A stretch of 64,000 bases of DNA from Gymnorhina tibicen (Eukaryota; Chordata; Aves; Passeriformes; Artamidae), in NCBI GenBank assembly GCA_013399875.1, contig VXAZ01008136.1, positions 186,001 to 250,000 of the forward strand. The letters are read 5' to 3'. The notes beneath the pieces are model-generated. The model ran no database searches. It was not told the DNA's origin and saw nothing but the letters and a program-made list of their open reading frames with translations. Numbering within the stretch: the stretch's first letter is position 1; each line of letters starts with the position of its first letter. The translations under genes and the position numbers were made by a program. Below are positions 52,601-60,906 of the stretch, one piece after another.

Positions 52601-55600
52601 CTGGGTTCATGCCCTTCTAAATCATTACAGTTTCCACAGAAAATATCAGCCTCCTTGAGGTTCTTAGGTTAGGGAGATTTATAGGGATAACAATAGCAGT
52701 AGTTTATTTGAGACAGTTAATCAAAATTCTAGCACTTATAAGCCCTCTGTGAACACTACAGATTTAAGAAGTCGAACACTAAATATTCAAAAGTAAGCTT
52801 GCAATCTACACAAGTACAGTAAATTTCAGTTATGTGTTTCATTATACTGGTGCCTTATTGCTTTTAAGGGGTTTACAACTTGGCTGTAATTATCCACTGT
52901 GGGGTAAAATTTGGCATAAAAAGAACTCATTTCCATTTCTGTTTCCAAAGAAAGTTACTTGCTCTCTGCTGGCACTGCATTCCTTGCACATGCAACACTC
53001 AGCAAGAGTTTTTGGGTGTGCAAACAAAGTAGGTTAAGTCTCTGATTTTGTGGCTTTTAAAAATATGTCTTTCATACACCCAAACCATATTGTCCCTTTA
53101 TTCACTCATCTTCCATTAATTTAGCCTTCAATTTTGTTTCATGGACATGGCAAAAATACATGTAATTTGTTTATGAACCAAGTGAAATTATATATATAAT
53201 TACATCAACCATGAAGGCCTTTTTTTCAACAGAAAAGTCAAATTTCCAGCAGAATAACAGGAAAACATGGTGATGGCATTAGAAATCCAGCAGTGAAAAA
53301 ATGTCATCACTTCTGCTTCCACACACTGTGCCAAAGACTTCTTGTGTGTCCCCCTGAGAAAGACATACCTCAGCACTTCAACAGCAAAATGGAGCAACAG
53401 TAGTTTCCCACCTCAGGATCACTATGAAAATTCACAGCTAAGCTCTTTGACAGTTTGCCAAAATCCCCAAATAAGGAAATAAATACAGTTATACTCAGGT
53501 TTTACACTCATAACACCTTCGAGTCAAGAGAGATGCCAGCTTCAGATGTTCTCATCCTCGTGCTCAGCAGCTCATTCCAGCACTGTAGCTTGCAGTGCAG
53601 ATCCAATTGTCTGTGATGCTTCCTTACAAACCAAATCGCTGAACTGATACCATCAGAATCTGGCTCCCCATTTCTTTGGCTTTTTTTTCCAGGGAAAGTA
53701 CATACAAAATCTGCCATGTCCACAGGTACACTCCCCTGGACAAGGGGAGAAAAAGCCCTGCAGGCAGACTGTTGAAGGAGATGGTTGAATCCTGAGTAAG
53801 AGGGCTGCAGTTCACCAAAATTGCCTCTTTTGCCATGGTATGGTGAAGGTGAAAACCCAACACATGCTGTTAAGAAAGCACTCTGCAGTCATGGGGTAGT
53901 AAACATTGAATAAATTCCCTCAAAGACAGAAAGGCATTTAAAAAAAAAAAAAAAATGTTGTGGTGGTGTTGTCCTTATATAAACAAATAAAGGCAAACTC
54001 TGCTGGGATTCCAATGCTTAGAGTTTTGGGGGAAGGCTTTTTTCCTGGATATAAGGCAAAGGAACAATTATAACTTCTAGGCTTGCACGTGTTCAACGTG
54101 TTTGGAGGTATAAGCTCCAAATCTCCAAGGTAAGCTGGCATCTTTGTCTGGGCAAGGAGTAGAAAAGAAATGCAAACACTGGTATTCAGACATCATTTAG
54201 AAGACAGAGGGGAAGTAACTTTCAACATTCAACTGTAGATAATTCTATGCTGTAACAACTTTCCTGGCTGTTCTTCTGCTCCATTATTGTTGTATTCAGC
54301 TGTGCCTTAAGTTTTGCCTTATGTCCTGAGGGATAGAGTGTCTGTAGAATCTACTCTATCCTGAATACAAAAGTGTAAGAAGTCTGATTCCTTTTTTGGA
54401 TTTTAAATTTGAATTCTGCAGATTTGTTTTTCTGTATTTGAGTTCTCCAGATACAGGTTTCTGTATTTAAAGTTGTCAAATACTTTACAGAGATATGACG
54501 TTTTAAAGTTGCATTAATTTCTTACAATCTAACACCTTGCAGCTATAATTGTTACCTTTGTGTAACAGACTCCAAGCAAATCTGTGTAAGTGACAACTCC
54601 AGAAAAACAGGGTGATTTGACTAAACTTCTCTATCTAGATTGAGTCCAGGCTCACGAGGTCTCTGAAGTAGGAAAGCGTAAAGTATAAATGGAATGAAAC
54701 CCAAAGGGGGTAAAATACAAAACAAAGGCTCTTTAGGTTTTTGTTCCTTTATGCTCCATGGTGTTTAACCCCAGAGAACCAATAAATGCAGATGGAGCAC
54801 AAAAAATATGAACTCACCTTAATGTTGCATTTTTTATAACTTGCACTAATCCAAATGTTTGCTTCACAAGTCACGTGTAAGAAAGGGTTTGCATGGTTTA
54901 TATTCCCAGGATCCCATTATAGTAAAGCTCAAAAACAGTTCACTGAAGTATTAGTAAAACTGAAAGGTAAAAAAAGTCCAGATTCTCAGCTGATGCTAAA
55001 TCACTTCATGTCAAGCAAAAAAATTCTGGCCTCTGCTTTCCAGCATTACTCATTAAAACAAGAACTTGAAACAGAAATAAATAGGGTAAATAGAGTATTA
55101 ATAGAAATATAAATTTTTTCTATCTAAATGCAGATGGCACAATGAAGATAGCACATCAGATTACTAAGTCTGCCTCTGTACAGGAGAAAACTTCTGCATT
55201 GGACCCTTACTACACATTGCTCTCCCTACCTTTCCCATGCAATAGAATTTTGTAACCTAAGCCAGCTTGGTGTCAGGGAGATTTATTTGGTGTATGCTCC
55301 TTTTGTATAATTATTTAGTTATTACTCCTATAATGCATAGCATTATCTGGAGTAAGTCTGCGCTACAGCGGTGAACCTCCAAAGTAGCTTACCTTTCTTC
55401 TTATAATCCCCCACTCAACCTAACTCCCTTGTGAGATCTGAAAGGAATATTATTCTTTCTACAGACAGAAATTTAGAAAGAAAGAAGTCCAACATTTCAT
55501 AGAGAATCAGTAAGACAGCAAGAAGCTGAACTCAAGCTGTAAAACCCAGACAATACCTCAGTACCATGAACAATACAACACATTTCAGTCCCAACACATT

Positions 55601-58133
55601 TCAATCTTGTGAGAATGTGTTTGCCCAAGATACAAGGTTGTAAGTTGCAGTGGAGGAGGTACAGACAAAACAAGCCAACCAAATAAATTAAGAAAAGAAA
55701 TCTGGTTTAGTCTCCTTTTCAGGCAAGTGTTAACAAACAGAACCACAAACAAGTCTTTCAAAGCCCCTTTATTAGAACTGAACCTGCTGGAACATAGCAC
55801 GTATTCAGGTCCCTTGCTTTGACTTGTTCCTACTGCATGAACAGAAAGAGAAAATAATGAAAGCTGCTACATGGCATTTGCATTTTGGCATGTAGGAATT
55901 CTCCTAAAATAAAAATCCAGACAGACATCTAGAGATGGAATATGCCAACAAAACAGCACAAGTGAATGAGAGACCTTCTTATTACATCACACTCATGTTT
56001 TCAGTAATTTAGTTTTCAACTTTCTTGATCCTTTTCATGCAATCTTCTCACTACTTTTGCACTATTAGACTTCCATACTGCACAGAATCTGATTTTGTAG
56101 GCTAAAAAGGTAGAATGAAACCTTTAGGTTTTCAACAAACACCAATGAGAAAAAGAATGAGACAGCTACTCCTATTAATGGCACAAATACCATTTTTAGT
56201 AAGTAAGGTTAAGCTTTTAGGTCAAGATTAAAATTGCTTTTCATTTAGATTTTAAAGTGCTATTATTAACTTCAGTAGGTCTACACCTACATGTAGTAAT
56301 AACAATAGATACCTGTGACTGCAAGATCAAGTTTGTGGTAATCAAGAGTTCATAGAAAACTCAAAAATTAACACAGACAAAGGTATAATGTAATGTTAAA
56401 GAAACTAATGGTGACTTCATCACAATTCCATGAATAGAAACTGTGTTTTGGAATACAAAGTTTTGATTCTTTCGTCATATCCCATGCTTCCACAGAACAA
56501 GCAGTTCAAAATAAATCCATAAACTGGCATGTTCCGTAACCTGGAGCTTCCATGGTTCTCAAGAACCTCTCTCCCAATGGAAAAGTCTAAGTATCCTTAA
56601 AGATATGTACTTCAACTTTAAGTAACTCCTATTGGTGATCAAAAACATTTTTAAAGCCCACTTCTTACAAACCCAGATCCAGTTTAACTCCCACATTCAA
56701 CTATGCAAGCTAAAATCCTTAGTAGTGACTTCCAAAATTACTACTCCACACAAAAAAAATGCAAAACAAAACAAAACCTTACCAAGCTCATATTGTGGCA
56801 GCAAGGATATTTACACATGGAAGTAACACAAATATATAAGCATTTGCAAAATCTTGGGCAATATTATCCTTAGACCTGGCTTTTATTTGCAAATTAAGTA
56901 TGCAATTTAAAACCTAACAGTGACTAAATACAGAGGTGATGACATTAAAAATCCACTCAGTGAGACTTCCTGCATATAACATAACAAAACACTTCTTTTC
57001 AAATCTAATTTTCAGTAATTTGAAAACTAATTTTTAGTGCTGTTGTACTGTAATTCAATATAGTTTACAGAGGTCAAATATGCATCCACAGCAATAGGGT
57101 AGCATCTCCAAAATGCAATAGCTCCATATAACCAAACCATTTTATGTATCCAAGAAGAAGAATCCATTTGCTTTTACCCTCCCTCCTCTGCTGCACTGAG
57201 GAACAAGAGGCTAGATTTCTTCTCTTCAAGAGAGTGGTAGCTATGAAACTGTTAGCCCCCTAAAGGACTAGCTCACACAAAACCGCACTGAATTTCTTCC
57301 ACAGCAGCTGTCCCTACATCTTGATATAGTGAGAGATTGCTCAGAAAGAGATACCACACCTATATGGAAACATTAACATTAAAAAGTTATCTGAGCAGAC
57401 AGGTACTAAGACTGGCTCTATCACACTAACACCTGCACTATGCACCGTGTTACAACACCAATAAAAAGCTGGATCTATCACAAAAAAGAGGAAAAAGCAC
57501 AAGGACAAGCAACACAGCATTTGACCCTTTCTACTGTCACTGGAAGGAATGGTGAGCACATTTGTAAAAAGCAATTTGTCTAAACTAGGCGAGCTGAATA
57601 GACACAGGTGAGCTTAGGCATTGGCCATAATTAAGTAAAAACACCTCCCTACCACTTAACTTTGAATGAAAGCCACAGCATGAAGATTTCCAACCAGAGA
57701 TCATCTGAATTGGCTTTACACCTTCAGGTTATTTGTTTTAACTTTACGGATAGTCCTTTAAGCAAGGAGAGAGAAGGGTCTTCCTAAACACACTACCATG
57801 GGGAAACCACAGTGGTTCCTCTCTGAAATGACAAGCTCTAAGCTGGAGAATCAGAGCAAAAAAAAGCAAAAGGAATATGAACGTTAATTTTAAAGTGGGA
57901 ATAGACATCTCTACTACGAGGCCCTTGTAGAGGGAAGATTAAAACGAGACCAGTGTGTCACTGCTTTCGTAATTGCAAAGGTGCTGCCTCAAATGGGAGA
58001 AAACTTCCATTGGCAACTTCCTCTGAAACACCCCAAAAAAGCAGGACACAAACGCTCGTACTCCCCTTACATATAATTCATCTGATAATGTCTACAATTT
58101 ATTAACAGCAACTTTAAACACCGCTGAAGAGAG
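43631..58133. other. Gene-free DNA adjoining the 3' side of GSC
   Basis: AT-rich. Apart from the MIR-like relic at 44.3 kb I see no recognisable repeat, RNA gene or exon. Open frames do not exceed 116 codons. The stretch 48.8-52.8 kb lacks even 60-codon frames. As DNA flanking a developmental homeobox gene it is a plausible home for distant enhancers, but no specific one can be named from the sequence alone. Confidence 0.55.
44240..44400 (+). mobile_element. Possible MIR/CORE-SINE relic
   Basis: 'tgccactgacttg...tgtgacta', 'ctttttccaactgtaaaatagacatgttatta' and 'ttcaagatgtcttgcatg' follow the order of the MIR core (the 'tttcctcatctgtaaaatgggga' block and what follows). Heavily diverged, so only moderately supported. 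Confidence 0.4.
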
Positions 58134-58199
58134 ATGGCTTTTCTAAACGAGGGTCAAAGACAAACGCTTTGGAAACTTAACAAGGCACAGCCGCAGGGA

Positions 58200-58730
58200 G
58201 ATAGGGGAAAGCGCGGGGAGACGGGACGGAGTAACAAGTGTGGGGCCGGGTTTGCTTCGCCCGCAAGTGTTTCCCAAGGGCATCGTGGCCGGCGGGCCGG
58301 GCCGTGGCGGGGGGAGCCGCGGGCGGGGGGTGCCGCAGCGCTCTCGGAGGGGAGAAGCGCTCGGGCCGCGGCCGGGCGAACGGGACCGTGACCGCCGCGG
58401 GAGCCCCGCGGGAGCCCCGGGAGGAGCGGCGGGGTTCGCTCCCGGCCGCCTTGGGCTCGTACCGGGCTGCTCCCGTCGGGATCGGCCTGGCCGGGCCTCG
58501 GCCGCTTCCGTCTGGGTGCAAGATCGGCCATCGCTGCCCGGCCTGCGGCGAGCGGGCCCTGCCTGCCAGCGCTGCCCTCCGCCACTTTCACACTGTGTGA
58601 TACCGCACCGCTGAACAAGGAACTGCGCCGGCCAGGCCGGCCCTGCTCCCCGGGGAGCTGGGCACCATCCCTCCCTGCTCCCGTCTCCCTCCTCTCCCTC
58701 TCCCCGCGGCGCAGGGTGAACAAACACGCC
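58200..58730. promoter_or_regulatory. CpG island immediately downstream of GSC
   Basis: A very GC-rich block starting about 15 bp beyond the inferred GSC cleavage site. It includes G-runs on the plus strand at 58294-58330 that fit a G-quadruplex pattern. Open frames run through it on both strands in several registers, which is expected from the lack of A/T-rich stop codons and is not evidence of a gene. Confidence 0.65.
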
Positions 58731-58744
58731 GCCGTCTGCCTGTG

Positions 58745-58909
58745 CAACACCTCCGCAACACATTTTATTTACACGGAATCGGCTCGGGGCATTGTACATT
58801 ATATACAGATATTTTCCCCCTCCAACAAGGCAGATCTTGTGCAAGATTAGTAGCATCCTCTGGAGCGTATCCGACAGTCCACGGGAAATGTCCCCCCCAC
58901 TTAAAAGTA
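58745..58909 (-). other. GSC: GSC 3' untranslated region
   Basis: A short 3' UTR of about 165 nt from the stop codon to just past the AATAAA signal. The end is set by the poly(A) signal and the GT-rich sequence following it on the minus strand. It contains an AT-rich stretch (TATATAATGTACA-type) near the 3' end. Confidence 0.75.
58764..58769 (-). terminator. GSC: GSC polyadenylation signal
   Basis: AATAAA on the minus strand, about 140 nt after the stop codon, followed within 25 nt by GT-rich sequence (TGTGTTGCGG and GGTGTTGC), the expected downstream element for cleavage. Confidence 0.8.
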
Positions 58910-59062
58910 TCAGCTGTCAGAGTCCAAGTCACTTTTCCCGTCCTCTTGTCTCTTCTCCGGTGACGTTTTAGACGCTTTATTCCACTTTTGTGCGTTTTCT
59001 GATTCCTCCGAAGACGATCGCTTTTGTCTCCTCCACTTCGCCCGACGGTTTTTGAACCAAAC
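58910..59062 (-). CDS. GSC: GSC coding exon 3
   Basis: Encodes residues 198-247 and TGA. It opens with [15 protein letters not shown], the DNA-recognition helix with the Lys50 signature, followed by a Ser/Glu/Lys-rich tail ending SDLDSDS, typical of goosecoid. The acceptor is AACAG|GTTTGG. A branchpoint-like CTAAT lies about 25-30 nt upstream, and a long T/C tract (the complement of the plus-strand G8A13 run at 59092-59112) lies just beyond it. Confidence 0.96.
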   Translation of the reverse strand, partial: VWFKNRRAKWRRQKRSSSEESENAQKWNKASKTSPEKRQEDGKSDLDSDS

Positions 59063-60277
59063 CTGTTACGTTAAGAAATTAAATTATTAGTGGGGGGGGA
59101 AAAAAAAAAAACAAACCAAAACTATGCAAACCCTCAGTGTGACCTCAGCCCTGCAGGAGCTCTGCCGGGGCCGGTGTGCGGCGACCGCGCTCGGACGGAG
59201 GGAGGGAGGCGGGGGAAGCAGCCGCTCGGGTGGGACCGGCCGGGCCCCTTCAGGAGGCACAGCCGCCTTCCGACAATCGCTTATAGCCGTGACAGGATCG
59301 GCCGGCCGCCCCAAGGAAGGGCACTTGGAAATAATAAAAAACTTTCCCTCTGCCCTCGCAAAGAGCTCTCCCTCCGCTTGCCGAGCCGGGCAGGAGCAGC
59401 ACAGCAATACATCCGGTTCGAGCGCGTTTGAGTGCGAGTGGGAGAGGGTTGAAGAAGGAAAAAGAAAGCAAAGTACCTCCACTTTTTCCTCTCTTAAGTG
59501 CACCCTTCTGGCCAGCTGTTCCCTGGTGCCCACGTCTGGGTATTTCGTTTCCTGGAAAAGGTTTTCCAGCGCTTCCAGCTGCTCGTCAGTGAAGATAGTC
59601 CGGTGCCGTCTTTTTCGCCTGCAGTGCAGCTGGTTCAGTAACTGCAGCTCCGTCCGGGACAAAGTGCCCACGTTCATGTAGGGCAACATCTGATGGGGAA
59701 CAGGGGACATCAGGACTGACCCAGTGCCCTCGTAACCTACGGACAGACAGACGAGTCGACGACAGGCTTTGCATGAGATCGCTGCTTCCCCTAATCCCCG
59801 CTCCGTCCCGTCCCGTTCCGAAGAAGCCCCCTCCCGCTGTCCACCCGCGCTCCTGCGGGCCGCCAGCTCCCCGCCACCCCCTCGGGCCCCGCGAATGCGG
59901 GAACAAAGGGAGCCCGTTCGCCCAGTCCCGCGCGGGGCCGCCTTACCTGCGGGGGGGACGCAGGAGCACTGCTGAGCGCCCAGGGGCGGCACGGCCCCGC
60001 AGCAGGAAGGGCCCACGGGGGACGCCGGCACATGCAGCTGCCCGTAGTAGTAGTTGTTGTAGCCGAGCCGAGATCCAGTGACGGCCGGCGGCAGCGCGGA
60101 GGCGGGAGCCACCGCCCGGGAGTAAAATCCGCCGTAGTCAGAGGCGCTGCCGTAGAGCGAGTCCCCGTGGAGGCTGGGGAAGACGACGGGCGCGGCGCTC
60201 GGGGGCAGCAGCACCGAGTCCTTGCAGCGAGGTCTGGCCGCCAGGATATTGTCGATGCTGAACATGCTCACAGGCAT
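58910..60277 (-). CDS. GSC: Goosecoid homeobox transcription factor, three exons, complete CDS
   Basis: The coding sequence joins 60277-59947, 59736-59477 and 59062-58910 (331, 260 and 153 bp) and gives 247 residues plus TGA, close to the usual vertebrate length of about 245-257. Seen: an N-terminal FSIDNIL motif (residues 6-12), the eh1/GEH motif that recruits Groucho/TLE; a Tyr/Ala/Pro-rich middle; and a paired-like homeodomain at about 152-211 with Arg5, Trp48, Lys50, Asn51 and Arg53 (W199, K201, N202, R204). The tail is acidic and Ser-rich and ends in DSDS. Lys50 predicts binding to bicoid-type TAATCC/TAATCT sites. Known for the family: a nuclear, mostly repressing factor of the organizer/Hensen's node, prechordal plate and later craniofacial tissue. 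Start: the first ATG, with G at -3, matches the conserved MPxSMFSIDN opening; Met5 has A at -3 and could also initiate. No frameshift or missing key residue is seen. Confidence is very high. Confidence 0.98.
59063..59476 (-). other. GSC: GSC intron 2 (414 bp)
   Basis: A GT-AG intron interrupting the homeobox between homeodomain residues 46 and 47. It contains in-frame stops if retained, unlike intron 1. Near its 3' end is a strand-asymmetric homopolymer block, G8 then A13 on the plus strand, read as T13C8 in the transcript, which probably serves as an extended polypyrimidine tract. Confidence 0.9.
59477..59736 (-). CDS. GSC: GSC coding exon 2
   Basis: Acceptor CCGTAG|GTTACG sits after a pyrimidine-rich stretch; donor is GGAG|GTACTT. 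The exon encodes residues 111-197: the conserved linker ([20 protein letters not shown] region) and homeodomain helices 1 and 2 up to the start of helix 3. It ends exactly on a codon boundary (phase 0) between homeodomain positions 46 and 47, the classic interruption of paired-like homeoboxes. Arg188 stands where I recall Lys in other GSC proteins, a conservative change. Confidence 0.96.
59737..59946 (-). other. GSC: GSC intron 1 (210 bp, frame-preserving)
   Basis: A GT-AG intron of 210 bp, exactly 70 codons, with no in-frame stop. A retained intron would therefore keep exons 1 and 2 in frame and insert 70 residues, Gly/Ala/Arg-rich at the start, between the repressor half and the homeodomain. 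Unspliced RNA would not be removed by nonsense-mediated decay because of this intron. Confidence 0.9.
59947..60277 (-). CDS. GSC: GSC coding exon 1
   Basis: Encodes residues 1-110 and the first base of Gly111. It carries the repressor eh1/GEH motif (Phe6 to Leu12), an Ala/Pro-rich stretch, the run NNYYYGQLH at about 74-82, and a Cys-rich end (CC at 92-93, QQCSC at 102-106). The donor reads GCAG|GTAAGG on the minus strand, a good consensus, and leaves phase 1. The exon lies inside the GC-rich CpG island. Confidence 0.96.
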
Positions 60278-60325
60278 GCCCCAAACCGTGCGGGGCAGGG
60301 CGGCGGGGACCGGCCGGGGGAGGGA

Positions 60326-60348
60326 NNNNNNNNNNNNNNNNNNNNNNN
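60326..60348. other. Assembly gap (23 N) in GSC 5' UTR
   Basis: A run of 23 N in a GC-rich stretch flanked on the right by about 10 consecutive G. It lies upstream of the initiation codon, so the protein is not affected. The size may be nominal. Confidence 0.98.
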
Positions 60349-60461
60349 GAGGGGGGGGGGAGAGGCTGGAAGGACACGAAATCGAAACTTTTCGGATAAA
60401 TTCTAAAAAGGGATCGGAGCAAAAAGAACAGAGCCTTTTCCGAGGGCAGCTTGCGGGCAGA

Positions 60462-60502
60462 GTGTGCGTGTGTGCCTGTGCGCGCGTGTGTGCGTGTGCG
60501 CA
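60462..60502. repeat. Alternating GT/GC tract (Z-DNA-prone) in GSC 5' UTR
   Basis: Nearly uninterrupted alternating purine-pyrimidine sequence mixing GT and GC steps, with one break near 60475. Such GC/GT tracts are the classic Z-DNA-forming type. It lies about 75-115 nt downstream of the inferred start of GSC. Confidence 0.7.
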
Positions 60503-60601
60503 GGATCCACCCCTGGAACTTTCCCCCCTCAACTCTCGCCTGTTTACTGATCTCAACCCAGAGGGCTGCTCAGAGTATAATCCATCTGAACCTCTTCCCT
60601 T

Positions 60602-60608
60602 TTTTATA
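60602..60608 (-). promoter_or_regulatory. GSC: TATA box of GSC
   Basis: TATAAAA on the minus strand, about 325 bp upstream of the ATG, inside the CpG island shore. It is a full consensus TATA element and predicts initiation near 60575. Vertebrate goosecoid genes are known to use TATA promoters. Confidence 0.8.
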
Positions 60609-60614
60609 CCCAGG

Positions 60615-60622
60615 CGACGTCA
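60615..60622 (-). promoter_or_regulatory. CRE-like site just upstream of the TATA box
   Basis: TGACGTCG on the minus strand, one base from the palindromic CREB/ATF site TGACGTCA, ending 7 bp from the TATA box. Its position suits a core-promoter activator site. Binding is inferred. Confidence 0.4.
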
Positions 60623-60742
60623 TCCTGGATTTAGTTCCTGGTAATATGCAGATGACAAACAAAACCAGATTTGATTTTTTTTTTCTCCCCTTTTTTGGTG
60701 GGGAAGAGGTGGGGGTTACACAAAGGAGTGAAAGCAGCCTGA

Positions 60743-60753
60743 GTCTGTGTATT
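60743..60753 (+). promoter_or_regulatory. FoxH1-like site overlapping a SMAD half-site
   Basis: GTCTGTGTATT holds TGTGTATT, a match to the FoxH1 (FAST) word TGTNNATT, overlapped by a GTCTG SMAD-binding half-site. It lies about 175 bp upstream of the inferred GSC start and 6 bp from a P3 homeodomain dimer site. Mammalian Gsc is a known FoxH1/SMAD target downstream of Nodal/activin; function here is inferred. Confidence 0.6.
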
Positions 60754-60759
60754 GAGAAT

Positions 60760-60770
60760 TAATGAAATTA
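60760..60770. promoter_or_regulatory. P3 homeodomain dimer site, proximal-element-like
   Basis: TAATGAAATTA is TAAT-N3-ATTA, the P3 palindrome bound by dimers of paired-class homeodomains (Siamois/Twin, Mix, GSC itself). It lies about 190 bp upstream of the inferred start, in the place of the Wnt-responsive proximal element described for frog goosecoid. Confidence 0.65.
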
Positions 60771-60773
60771 ACG

Positions 60774-60779
60774 TAATCC
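60774..60779 (+). promoter_or_regulatory. Bicoid/OTX/GSC-type TAATCC site
   Basis: TAATCC, the preferred monomer site of Lys50 homeodomains (OTX2, GSC), 3 bp beyond the proximal P3 site. It is a candidate site for OTX2 activation or GSC autorepression. A six-base word alone is weak; the context raises its value. Confidence 0.5.
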
Positions 60780-60853
60780 TTTCCATTAGTAGGCTTTTTA
60801 GAAAGGCCCGGGATTTAGGCTTGATCTCTCCTGCACCGGCTAATTGCCCAGGT

Positions 60854-60864
60854 TAATCTTATTA
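60854..60864. promoter_or_regulatory. P3 homeodomain dimer site, distal-element-like
   Basis: TAATCTTATTA is a second TAAT-N3-ATTA palindrome, extended to TTAAT-N3-ATTAA at 60853-60865, and includes a TAATCT half-site. It lies about 285 bp upstream of the inferred start, in the order expected for the activin/Nodal-responsive distal element bound by Mix-type factors. Confidence 0.65.
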
Positions 60865-60897
60865 ATACCATTGTGTAGAAGTGGTTAGCAGCTCCTA

Positions 60898-60906
60898 GTC
60901 TTGTCT
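60898..60906 (+). promoter_or_regulatory. Paired SMAD half-sites near the distal P3 site
   Basis: GTCTTGTCT is a direct repeat of the GTCT SMAD3/4 core with one base between, 33 bp distal to the second P3 site. It suits a Nodal/activin-responsive module. Inferred from motif and spacing. Confidence 0.4.

Larger units (their letters stand above)
59000..60540. promoter_or_regulatory. CpG island over the GSC gene
   Basis: High GC with many CpG steps from GSC exon 3 through the 5' UTR, in contrast with the AT-rich desert to the left. Developmental homeobox genes typically sit in such islands, which are Polycomb targets when silent. Edges were judged by eye. Confidence 0.75.
60278..60580 (-). other. 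GSC: GSC 5' untranslated region (inferred), with assembly gap
   Basis: The region between the inferred start site (about 60575, 25-30 bp downstream of the TATA box) and the ATG. It contains a 23-base run of N at 60326-60348 followed by a G-homopolymer on the plus strand, and a GT/GC alternating tract at 60462-60502. The exact start is inferred from the TATA position only. Confidence 0.6.

Noticed and set aside
58143..58856. 237-codon open frame on the minus strand
   Set aside because: It overlaps the GSC 3' UTR and a CpG island and is Arg/Pro/Gly/Ala-rich in step with GC content. Other long frames run through the same DNA on both strands, with no known domain.
59087..60556. 489-codon open frame on the minus strand
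   Set aside because: It is GSC exons 1 and 2 read through intron 1, the 5' leader and part of intron 2. The real protein is the spliced 247-residue product.
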